In this document: in pieces, positions 56,919 through 64,000 of the stretch
How positions within the stretch are numbered: position 1 is the first letter of the stretch
Layout: every line of letters begins with the position of its first letter
Source of the DNA: Tolypothrix campylonemoides VB511288
GTDB lineage: Bacteria; Cyanobacteriota; Cyanobacteriia; Cyanobacteriales; Nostocaceae
Length of the DNA stretch: 64,000 nt
Assembly (NCBI GenBank): GCA_000828075.3
Contig: JXCB02000002.1
Span: forward strand, 774,649 to 838,648
Direction of reading: 5' to 3'
Notes under the pieces: model-generated
What the model was told of the DNA's origin: nothing
Seen by the model: only the letters and a program-made list of their open reading frames with translations
Databases searched by the model: none
Program-made: the position numbers and the translations under genes

Positions 56919-57281
56919 CCTTTCTTTGTCAAAACAGGAAAAGTGTAATTGCTAAAGCATCATTTTAGTCTGGTTTTGAGCTGATTGGTTAATGCCTGTT
57001 TTCATTTCAAGTGAAATTAGACTTTTACCTTGTAAAGCGCGAACCTTTGACACTTAACTTTGTGAAAATGCTGAAATCAGTTATCATCTCATCCAAAAAA
57101 TGTCTACTGAATTTAACAAATTCATCCGTGAACAAATAAAAAATCTTGTTGAAATCTTCTAACATCAGGTGTGAAAATGAACCGACAGCTGATAACTGAG
57201 CACTGTTTTAACATTTCTGAGTCTTAAAAACGCAACACATAAAAACTCGCACCTTTGAGAAAAGGCGCGGTTTTTGTGTTT
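56919..57281. other. Intergenic region between small Cys protein and menB
   Basis: No gene. Its right end holds the menB terminator hairpin. The rest is AT-rich without features. Confidence 0.4.
57241..57275 (-). terminator. Rho-independent terminator of menB
   Basis: On the minus strand CGCGCCTTT, loop TCTC, AAAGGTGCG followed by AGTTTTT, starting just after the menB stop. The A-rich other side makes it possibly bidirectional. Confidence 0.8.
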
Positions 57282-58115
57282 CTAAGGAAGCCAGGGATAT
57301 TGACGAAAGTCAGGTGGACGTTTTTCTAGAAATGCTTGTTTTCCCTCTCTTCCTTCTTCTGTCATGTAATAAAGTAAAGTAGCATTGCCAGCCAGTTCTT
57401 GCAAACCAGCTTGCCCGTCACAGTCGGCGTTAAATGCTGCTTTCAAACAACGAATGGCGATCGGGCTTTTTTCTAAAATCTCCTGCGCCCACTGAAGACC
57501 TTCAGCTTCGAGTTGTTCCACAGGAACAACGCAATTGACTAAGCCCATATCCAGTGCTTGCTGTGCATTGTACTGTCGGCAGAGAAACCAAATTTCTCGC
57601 GCCTTTTTTTGTCCAACAACACGGGCAAGATAGCTAGCACCAAAACCCCCATCAAAGCTGCCAACTTTAGGACCAGATTGTCCAAAAATGGCATTATCAG
57701 CAGCGATAGTAAGGTCACAAATCAAGTGAAGGACGTGTCCTCCACCAATTGCATACCCAGCGACAAGGGCAATCACTACTTTTGGCATGGAACGAATCAA
57801 GCGTTGTAAGTCTAACACGTTCAAACGCGGTATGCCATCATCGTCTACATAGCCAGCGTCTCCGCGTACGCTTTGGTCGCCTCCAGAACAGAAGGCGTAT
57901 TTGCCATCAGTATGTGGGCCAGCACCAGTAAATAGAACAACGCCGATACTGGTATCTTCGCGGACGTCACAAAAAGCGTTGTACAGTTCAAAAACGGTTT
58001 TGGGACGAAAGGCATTGCGTTTGTGCGGACGGTTTATAGTAATTTTGGCAATGCCATCAGCTTTGTGATAAAGAATGTCTTCGTAGGTTTTAGCAGTTTG
58101 CCAGTTAATTTGCAT
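57282..58115 (-). CDS. menB: 1,4-dihydroxy-2-naphthoyl-CoA synthase (MenB)
   Basis: 277 aa, crotonase fold. Cyclises O-succinylbenzoyl-CoA on the way to phylloquinone, the A1 electron carrier of photosystem [32 protein letters not shown] (oxyanion-hole Gly), [20 protein letters not shown] and [17 protein letters not shown] are the MenB-specific blocks. The end [12 protein letters not shown] is typical. Alone, with its own terminator. Confidence 0.95.
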   Translation of the reverse strand: MQINWQTAKTYEDILYHKADGIAKITINRPHKRNAFRPKTVFELYNAFCDVREDTSIGVVLFTGAGPHTDGKYAFCSGGDQSVRGDAGYVDDDGIPRLNVLDLQRLIRSMPKVVIALVAGYAIGGGHVLHLICDLTIAADNAIFGQSGPKVGSFDGGFGASYLARVVGQKKAREIWFLCRQYNAQQALDMGLVNCVVPVEQLEAEGLQWAQEILEKSPIAIRCLKAAFNADCDGQAGLQELAGNATLLYYMTEEGREGKQAFLEKRPPDFRQYPWLP

Positions 58116-58274
58116 CGCGAAAAAGTATTTACTTCAGCTTCAAAATTTTATCCTTGGTCAGGCATACGCATACCTATGATATGTACGGCGATTCGCACAG
58201 AATTCTATCGTAGGGTGGCATAGCGCTACCTACTATATGTGTCACGATTGCAGTAAAAGTCAGAAAAGTTTGTT

Positions 58275-60164
58275 ATGGCACAGACTAAAACTCATAACCA
58301 GCCGCAAGATGACCTTTTCATCAAACCAGAAAAAGACCGATTAGGATATGCGCCCTTCGCCAAGCATTTGGCAGACAGTATTTGCAAAATGACCGTTACT
58401 GAAGGGTTTGTGATTGCAGTGTACGGTTCTTGGGGTTCCGGCAAATCGACACTGTTGAACTTTGTAGTTGACTATCTCAAGCAAAAGCCTGATGAGGAGC
58501 AACCAATCATCGTTCCCTTTAGTGCTTGGTTGTTTACTGGAAACCAAGACATTACAAGGCGCTTTTTTGACCAATTACACAGTGTTTTAACCTCTGTAAC
58601 ATATGTCCCTAGAGGCTTGAGAGAGCGAATCGCCGGTTTTGCTAAAGTTATTTCTGAAATTCCCTTACCTTACGCTCAAGCTGGTAAGGCAGTAGCAACA
58701 TTATTTAACGATCAGGAAAAGGAAGCTTCCGAGTTAAAAGAAGAAGTCGAAGACACAGTGGTGCAGCAGCAGCGGCGAATAGTCGTTGCAATTGACGATA
58801 TTGATAGGCTTCCCGCAGAGGATATTAAGCAGCTCTTTCGCATTTTTAAAGCAATTCCGAATTTTACTAACGTTGTCTATCTTCTTGTTTTTGATAAACA
58901 AGTAGTCAGCAAAGCACTTTGCGAAACTAAGGAGGCATCACCAGAAGCATATTTGGAGAAAACTATTCAAGTTGCTTTTGAGTTACCTTCTCCAGATAAA
59001 ACTTCACTTCGTAGGCTACTTTTTGAAAAACTCGATAGTGTTCTGATTGGTACACCAGAAAACGGCGATCGCCTCAACTCCAGCCAACCATATGATGAGA
59101 CAAGTCCAAGCGCTGAAGAACCAGAACTTCAGGAGGTTCCTGATTTGGAGGAGGCTGATGTGGAAAACTCATCCACACCGTCGGCTGAGGTATTTGAGCA
59201 AACCTACTGGAGCAATGTTTACTTTCAAGGAATAGACCACTTCATTACTAACCTCCGCGACATTGTTCATCTGACTGACACCCTAACAATGACATATCCG
59301 GTAGTGAAAGGCGAAGTGAACCCAGTAGATTTTATTGCTTTAGAATCACTGCGGGTTTTTTACCCAATGGTATATGACATAATTCGTAAAAACAAAAACT
59401 ATTTTGTAGGAAAAGTAAATTTTTCCTTAGATGAACTGAAGAACTTTCATAATTCTTGGCTTGCCGAATTGCAAGACAAAGATAAGCAACCTGTTAAAAA
59501 TTTGCTAAAGATTATTTTTCCTAAATTACAAACTGTTTGGGGAAAGAGATTTTATGATGAACAACAAGAATTAAAGCGGCAAAGCCAACAACGTGTATGC
59601 AGTCCAGAAATATTTCCTATTTACTTCCGTTTAACTTTATTAGAAGCTGATTTATCTAATACTCAGATTCAAGCCATTCTTGCTTCAGCTTGTGATGCTA
59701 AGGTATTTGGAAAGAAACTTATAGAATTGTCTGAGCAAATACGTCCTGATGGTACAACTCAAGTCAGGGCATTTTTAGAAAAGTTTGAAGATAGCACGCT
59801 CAACGAAATTCCAACTGATTGCATTCCCTCAGTTGTAGAAGCTTTCTTTGATGTGGGAGAAGAACTGTTGCGTTCTGACGATGAGCCTCATACCACGATG
59901 TTTGATTTTGGCAATGAAATTAGAATTCATCGTATCATCTTACGCTTGTTATGCCGTCTTGATGAAGCTGCACGGTTTGAAGTGTTAAAAACCTCAATGG
60001 CTCAAGGAAAAGCATTATCAATAATTACAAAAGAATTAGAAAATTTAAATAAGCAACAAGGTGAGTACAATTTAGATATATTTAATCTTGAAGATGAAGA
60101 CTTGATTAGCACACAACATCTGAAAGAACTGGAAGAAATTGTTGCTAAAAGAAAGCAGGCATAA
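58275..60164 (+). CDS. KAP family P-loop NTPase
   Basis: 629 aa. Walker A is AVYGSWGSGKST (near 50-61), Walker B RRIVVAIDDIDRL (near 167-179), with the KAP-type sequence PFSAWLFTGNQDITRRFFDQ between them. Many KAP proteins have membrane helices inserted in the P-loop domain; none are seen here, so this is a soluble form. An acidic low-complexity insert (about 268-310) splits the ATPase part from a helical C-terminal region of unknown fold. KAP ATPases occur in phage defence and other systems; no such partner is certain here. The HTH-Clp_N gene follows after 200 bp. Confidence 0.82.
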   Translation: MAQTKTHNQPQDDLFIKPEKDRLGYAPFAKHLADSICKMTVTEGFVIAVYGSWGSGKSTLLNFVVDYLKQKPDEEQPIIVPFSAWLFTGNQDITRRFFDQLHSVLTSVTYVPRGLRERIAGFAKVISEIPLPYAQAGKAVATLFNDQEKEASELKEEVEDTVVQQQRRIVVAIDDIDRLPAEDIKQLFRIFKAIPNFTNVVYLLVFDKQVVSKALCETKEASPEAYLEKTIQVAFELPSPDKTSLRRLLFEKLDSVLIGTPENGDRLNSSQPYDETSPSAEEPELQEVPDLEEADVENSSTPSAEVFEQTYWSNVYFQGIDHFITNLRDIVHLTDTLTMTYPVVKGEVNPVDFIALESLRVFYPMVYDIIRKNKNYFVGKVNFSLDELKNFHNSWLAELQDKDKQPVKNLLKIIFPKLQTVWGKRFYDEQQELKRQSQQRVCSPEIFPIYFRLTLLEADLSNTQIQAILASACDAKVFGKKLIELSEQIRPDGTTQVRAFLEKFEDSTLNEIPTDCIPSVVEAFFDVGEELLRSDDEPHTTMFDFGNEIRIHRIILRLLCRLDEAARFEVLKTSMAQGKALSIITKELENLNKQQGEYNLDIFNLEDEDLISTQHLKELEEIVAKRKQA

Positions 60165-60294
60165 AATGTGTATTGATATTGAGCGACGGGCAAGCGATCG
60201 CCTCTATTCTATATAGTTGATAGTTGGCTGCATAAGCGCTGTTATGCTGCATCTGAAGCAAGACGGCGTATTTTCCATATGAGCAGGCACTATT

Positions 60295-60348
60295 TGTCAA
60301 GCGATACTTGACACTCATGTGGTCAAGAATGTAAAGTAATACTTGACA
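60295..60348 (+). promoter_or_regulatory. Operator/promoter of the HTH-Clp_N gene
   Basis: TGTCAAGCGATACTTGACA (60295-60313) is a perfect 7-bp dyad with a 5-base spacer. Further half-sites GTCAAG (60322-60327) and CTTGACA (60342-60348) follow. TTGACA at 60308-60313 with TAAAGT at 60332-60337 (18-bp spacing) is a plausible sigma-70 promoter inside this array, so the regulator encoded at 60365 may repress itself. Confidence 0.6.
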
Positions 60349-60364
60349 GCGAACAGACAAAGCT

Positions 60365-61027
60365 ATGAAAAACCGACTGAAAGAACTTCGGCAACTGCAC
60401 CAATGGTCACAATCTGACCTAGCTAGAGAATTAGGAGTCAGTCGTCAGGCGGTCAATGGTTTTGAATCTGGCAAGTTTGATCCCAGCCTGGACATGGCTT
60501 TCAAAATTGCCAGCTTGTTCAACGTTGCACTTGAAGACGTTTTCATCTATGAGGCAAAGAATTCTATGCAAACACTTGTTGAACGATTCAAAAATTACTT
60601 TGGTTTCGAGTTTGGTTTCGAGAGGTTCACTGAAAAAGCGATCAACGCAGTCAAGTTTGCAAGAAATGAGGCAGCACGATCGCACAAATCACAAGTCGAA
60701 CCAGAACATCTGCTTGCTGGCTTGTTGGCTGATCCAACGACAACAAGTGCTCGTTTACTTCGAGCAAATAGCTGCCACGTGAACATCGAAACCAATGAAC
60801 ATTCTTTTGAATTCGGTGAGAATCTAAGATTTAGTCCACAGAGTAATTTCATTCTAGAACTAGCCTTGCAAGTCGTTCGGCTTCAGGGTAAGAAGTCGAT
60901 TGGGACTGAACATCTTTTGTGGGGTTTACTCCGTCTAGCTGAAACAGACAAGACGACTCTGAGTGAGCTGCAACGATACGAAATTGATCTCGAAGCCCTG
61001 AACAATCAACTAGCAGAAACGGTTTAA
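60365..61027 (+). CDS. XRE helix-turn-helix regulator fused to a Clp N-domain
   Basis: 220 aa. Residues 3-58 are an XRE-type HTH (LKELRQLHQWSQSDLAREL, GVSRQAVNGFESGKFDPSLD), like the YgzD-type regulators. The remainder is a double Clp repeat: FTEKAINAVKFARNEAARSH with VEPEHLLAGLLAD, and LELALQVVRLQGKKSIGTEH with LLWGLLRLAE. Clp N-domains normally sit at the front of ClpA/ClpC and recognise adaptor or substrate proteins; no AAA module follows here. A regulator that senses or recruits proteolysis through this domain is inferred. A palindromic operator array precedes the gene. Confidence 0.8.
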   Translation: MKNRLKELRQLHQWSQSDLARELGVSRQAVNGFESGKFDPSLDMAFKIASLFNVALEDVFIYEAKNSMQTLVERFKNYFGFEFGFERFTEKAINAVKFARNEAARSHKSQVEPEHLLAGLLADPTTTSARLLRANSCHVNIETNEHSFEFGENLRFSPQSNFILELALQVVRLQGKKSIGTEHLLWGLLRLAETDKTTLSELQRYEIDLEALNNQLAETV

Positions 61028-61082
61028 ACTGTAGCAGTGTACTAGTGGTCTGTCCCATTAATTTTGATATGTCGTAGAGGTC

Positions 61083-61115
61083 AGATCCCCGACTTCTTAA
61101 AGAAGTCGGGGATCT
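61083..61115. repeat. AGATCCCCGACTTCTT palindrome (16-bp stem)
   Basis: The 16-bp arms of an almost loopless palindrome lie at 61083-61098 and 61100-61115. It is the same sequence as the centre of the 36972-37075 element. It stands exactly where the truncated Uma2 gene loses homology. Confidence 0.85.
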
Positions 61116-61293
61116 TGTGATCCATCAGAATTAATGACATTTCAGGTAATTTACCAGAAATTTCCAAACTTTCAGTTAAAGCTGCGGCAAGGGGAAGCTG
61201 GTTAATGTTATCCACTGGCTCATCTGGTAATAGGTAATCATCTGGTAACTTTTCCCAAGTTATTTGGTAATCCTGCATAGCATTGGCTATCAT
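61116..61293 (-). pseudogene. Uma2 family (DUF820) gene fragment
   Basis: From ATG 61293, IANAMQDYQITWEKLPDDYL and LPDEPVDNINQLPLAAALTE match the usual start of a cyanobacterial Uma2 protein. After GKLPEMSLI homology stops at about 61125, next to the palindrome at 61083-61115. The nuclease core is absent, so this is a truncated relic. Confidence 0.7.
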
Positions 61294-61381
61294 GACGGAT
61301 TTGCCTCTTTTTATCTAGGGCATTCAATTAATAATTCGCCTGATGCCCCTCCCTGGATGCAAAGAGGGGTTGAGGTGCGCT

Positions 61382-62923
61382 TTACTCCTCATCGTCGGGT
61401 GCCAAATCTTCTTCGGTCAATCCCTGCTGGGGTATCGCTGCAATAATCGCATCTATGACCTTGGACACTGGCAAAATTTCGATATCGAAGTTGGGGTATT
61501 TTTGCCCTTTTGGGACGATCGCCCTTTTAAATCCCAGTTTTGCTGCTTCTTTTAACCGCAGTTCCATTTGGGACACTGAACGGACTTGTCCTCCTAACCC
61601 AACTTCCCCAATCAGTACGGTACCAGGATCAACAATTCTGTCGCGGAAACTGGCAACAATTGCGATCGCTATTCCTAAATCCACAGCTGGTTCTTCTACA
61701 TTCAACCCACCCGCAGAAGCAACGTAAGAATCTAGCTTCGACATCGGGATACCCACCCGTTTTTCTAACACTGCCAAAATTTGCACTAAGCGGTTATAAT
61801 CTATACCTGTGCCCGCACGACGCGGGGATGGGTAGCTGGTGGGACTCACCAGTGCTTGCAACTCCACAACAATTGGGCGTGTCCCTTCGCAAGCAACGAC
61901 AATTGCAGTACCGGGAGCCGGATCATCACGGTTGCCCAAAAATAGCTCTGAAGGGTTGGGGACTTCTCGCAGTCCGTTGTCTACCATTTCAAAGATGCCG
62001 ATTTCGTGAGTTGCCCCAAAACGGTTTTTCACTGTCCGTAATAACCGATGGGAGGCAAAGCGATCGCCTTCAAAATACAACACTGTATCAACTAAGTGTT
62101 CCAAAACCTTGGGTCCTGCGATCGCTCCTTCTTTCGTCACGTGTCCCACGATTAACATTGTGATATCCTCGTGCTTTGCCACCTTCATCAAAGCTGCCGT
62201 ACATTCGCGCACTTGAGCGACAGAACCGGGTGCAGAGGTCAAAGCCGGAAAGAAAACTGTTTGAATACTATCAATGATTGTCACATTCGGTTTGAGTGAA
62301 TCCATCTCCCGCAGGATTTCTTCCAAGTCTGTTTCTGGCAAAACATATAAATCGGCACCTACGCCATCAGCTTGCTCTACTTTGGCAATTTCTTCGGGAG
62401 TTTCTTTTGCTGCTGTATCATTACCGTTGCCATTGCCTACTAAACTCAATGGTTTTCCCACCCCTAAACGGGAAGCTCTTAATTTTACCTGTTGTCCTGA
62501 TTCTTCTCCAGAAACGTAGAGGATGCGGTATCTGTGCGACAGTAGATTTGATACTTGCAACAGCAGTGTAGATTTGCCTATTCCTGGATCGCCGCCTATC
62601 AACACCATTGAACCAGGAACAACTCCACCTCCGAGGACTCGATCTAGTTCGTCATAGCCAGAAGCCCAACGTGTGACTTGGCGATCGCTAATTTGGTCAA
62701 ATGTCAAAGACGCTCGTGGTTTGGCTGGTTTAGCTGCTACAGGTTTGCTACCAGCCTGAGCATGCCATCCACTCACTCCACGACTTGGTATATCGGTCGA
62801 GGATTGGATAGTAATTTGCTCTTCTAAGGAATTGTAAGTGCCGCAAGCTGCACACTTGCCAAACCATTGGGGGGATTCTGCACCACATTCGTTACAAACG
62901 TAATAACTTTTAGGCTTTGGCAT
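61382..62923 (-). CDS. radA: DNA repair protein RadA (Sms)
   Basis: 513 aa. An N-terminal zinc finger (CNECGAESPQWFGKCAAC), RecA-like ATPase with Walker A GGDPGIGKSTLL and Walker B VTIIDSIQT, the RadA-specific KNRFG motif (RTVKNRFGATHEIG), and a C-terminal Lon-protease-like domain. It drives branch migration in homologous recombination. An insert of ~25 residues (GNGNGNDTAAKETPEEIAKV) after the ATPase start is usual in cyanobacteria. Divergent from rpaB. Confidence 0.95.
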   Translation of the reverse strand: MPKPKSYYVCNECGAESPQWFGKCAACGTYNSLEEQITIQSSTDIPSRGVSGWHAQAGSKPVAAKPAKPRASLTFDQISDRQVTRWASGYDELDRVLGGGVVPGSMVLIGGDPGIGKSTLLLQVSNLLSHRYRILYVSGEESGQQVKLRASRLGVGKPLSLVGNGNGNDTAAKETPEEIAKVEQADGVGADLYVLPETDLEEILREMDSLKPNVTIIDSIQTVFFPALTSAPGSVAQVRECTAALMKVAKHEDITMLIVGHVTKEGAIAGPKVLEHLVDTVLYFEGDRFASHRLLRTVKNRFGATHEIGIFEMVDNGLREVPNPSELFLGNRDDPAPGTAIVVACEGTRPIVVELQALVSPTSYPSPRRAGTGIDYNRLVQILAVLEKRVGIPMSKLDSYVASAGGLNVEEPAVDLGIAIAIVASFRDRIVDPGTVLIGEVGLGGQVRSVSQMELRLKEAAKLGFKRAIVPKGQKYPNFDIEILPVSKVIDAIIAAIPQQGLTEEDLAPDDEE

Positions 62924-63094
62924 TCTTATATTTTCTTAAATCTTCTTAATTTTTGCTTAAGTTTTTGAGCAAACTAAAATCCAATAATTGGTAGTAGATG
63001 CGGGATTTTTCCAATCAATTTGTGAAATGATATCTTAATAATATGGTATGAAAAATTAATCATGAAAAATTTTAGTTAAGGAGCGTTGAGAAAC

Positions 63095-63823
63095 TTGGAA
63101 AGTCATAAAGAAAAAATTTTAGTGGTAGATGATGAAGCCAGCATTCGGCGGATTTTAGAAACGCGCCTTTCAATGATTGGCTACGATGTGGTTACGGCTG
63201 GTGATGGGGAAGAAGCTTTGGACACTTTTCGCAAAGCTGATCCTGATCTAGTAGTTCTAGATGTGATGATGCCGAAGCTAGATGGCTACGGCGTGTGTCA
63301 AGAATTACGTAAGGAATCAGATGTCCCAATTATTATGTTAACAGCCTTGGGAGATGTAGCTGACCGGATTACTGGTCTGGAATTGGGTGCTGATGACTAC
63401 GTCGTTAAACCTTTTTCCCCTAAGGAGTTAGAAGCCCGCATTCGTTCAGTGCTACGGCGGGTAGATAAAACAGGTGCTTCTGGTATTCCCAGTTCTGGAG
63501 TGATCCATGTTAGCACGATCAAAATTGACACGAATAAGCGGCAAGTCTATAAAGGCGATGAGCGCATTCGGTTAACGGGGATGGAGTTTAGCTTGCTAGA
63601 GTTGTTAGTCAGCCGTTCTGGAGAAGCTTTCTCGCGTTCGGAAATTTTGCAGGAAGTTTGGGGATATACACCAGAACGTCATGTAGATACCCGCGTAGTA
63701 GATGTGCATATCTCCCGTTTGCGGGCAAAGTTGGAAGACGATCCAAGTAACCCAGAGTTAATCCTGACCGCAAGAGGGACTGGTTATTTATTTCAACGTA
63801 TTATTGAACCAGGAGAGGAATAA
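63095..63823 (+). CDS. rpaB: OmpR-type response regulator RpaB (Ycf27)
   Basis: 242 aa with a TTG start at 63095, chosen because homologues begin with the same ESHKEK-like residues and AAGGAG lies 11 bases upstream; the in-frame TTG at 63086 is only two bases from that site. Receiver: VVDDEASIRRILETRLSMIG, acceptor Asp in LVVLDVMMPKLDGYG, KPFSPKELEARIRS. Winged helix: LTGMEFSLLELLVSRSGEAF and HVDTRVVDVHISRLRAKLED. RpaB binds HLR1 sites and controls photosystem I and high-light genes with the kinase Hik33/NblS; psaAB lies in the same window. Confidence 0.9.
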   Translation: MESHKEKILVVDDEASIRRILETRLSMIGYDVVTAGDGEEALDTFRKADPDLVVLDVMMPKLDGYGVCQELRKESDVPIIMLTALGDVADRITGLELGADDYVVKPFSPKELEARIRSVLRRVDKTGASGIPSSGVIHVSTIKIDTNKRQVYKGDERIRLTGMEFSLLELLVSRSGEAFSRSEILQEVWGYTPERHVDTRVVDVHISRLRAKLEDDPSNPELILTARGTGYLFQRIIEPGEE

Positions 63824-63861
63824 GGACAAGGAGATAAAGGGATAATACGGATCAATGACTA

Positions 63862-64000
63862 ATGAGTAAATCCGATCCCAATAAAGTTTTACGGCGTCTG
63901 CCCATTATAGTAGGTGGGTTGGGCGCGGTACTTTTACTGATTAACCGTTTGCTAGCACCAGAATTAACCAATTCCCAAGCGCGTGCAGATGTGCTGGGTG
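63862..64000 (+). CDS. Start of a membrane protein, possibly a CCB-type complex C assembly factor (partial)
   Basis: The first 46 codons are visible: SKSDPNKVLRRLPIIVGGLG then AVLLLINRLLAPELTNSQAR. A membrane helix is near residue 15-30. The opening resembles proteins annotated as cofactor assembly of complex C (cytochrome b6 haem attachment) subunit B in cyanobacteria; this is from memory and only a fragment is seen. It starts 39 bp after rpaB and is likely co-transcribed. Confidence 0.5.
   Translation, partial: MSKSDPNKVLRRLPIIVGGLGAVLLLINRLLAPELTNSQARADVLG

Overview
The window is chromosomal DNA of a filamentous, probably Nostocales-type cyanobacterium. This rests on psaA/psaB, gap2, menB, an rpaB-type regulator, vipp1/pspA, KptA, KGK-domain and Uma2 proteins, many GCGATCGC (HIP1) octamers, heptanucleotide tandem repeats (TAGTCAT, AGTTCTG and similar) and numerous small palindromic or MITE-like repeats between genes. 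The genus cannot be fixed from sequence alone.

Layout. 1-4.9 kb: two-component cluster (end of a sensor kinase, Rcp1-like receiver, two receiver-kinase proteins, DUF2294 protein, convergent receiver). 5.8-10 kb: two AAA+ ATPases with two acetyltransferase genes, one frameshifted and one carrying a MITE at its start codon. 10.0-13.7 kb: a PLP-dependent threonine/serine dehydratase gene split by a 2.74-kb insertion element. 13.8-22.4 kb: XapX protein, kptA, Uma2 protein, LpxB-related glycosyltransferase, Omp85 protein, Ser/Thr kinase, SGNH hydrolase. 23-26.7 kb: DNA methyltransferase, antitoxin-like genes (one frameshifted), acetyltransferase and an IS4-family element. 26.8-31.4 kb: psaA-psaB with a terminator. 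32-41 kb: repeat-bearing lipoprotein, alpha/beta hydrolase, thioredoxin-NHL protein, KGK and DUF952 proteins, decayed hybrid kinase, AtzG/AtzE-like amidase pair, NarL-type regulator. 41-43 kb: long non-coding stretch. 43-58 kb: mostly housekeeping genes (ebfC, LMW phosphatase, murB, murC, nadD, gap2, thiL, aminotransferase, thioredoxin, vipp1, pspA, SPOR-like protein, DciA-like protein, menB). 58-61 kb: KAP NTPase and an HTH-Clp_N fusion. 61-64 kb: radA, rpaB and the start of a membrane protein.

The most unusual item is the element at 10120-12859. It has 104-bp imperfect terminal inverted repeats and an 8-bp target duplication (GTTCTAAC), and it carries a DDE transposase of IS1634/IS4 type plus a separate 123-aa ribbon-helix-helix-like protein. 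About ten copies of a 15-bp palindrome (consensus CCGTGTAATACACGG) lie in its two non-coding ends; one copy abuts the ribosome binding site of the small gene. Removing the element plus one target copy restores a 321-codon dehydratase reading frame exactly. The inference is an insertion element with its own DNA-binding partner and operator/iteron array.

Other notable points are the HTH-Clp_N fusion with a TGTCAAG-N5-CTTGACA operator beside a KAP NTPase, a MITE that regenerated the start codon of the gene it entered, one palindrome family seen in a MITE, at the break of a Uma2 gene and (related) inside the end of thiL, and several pseudogenes that show active decay.
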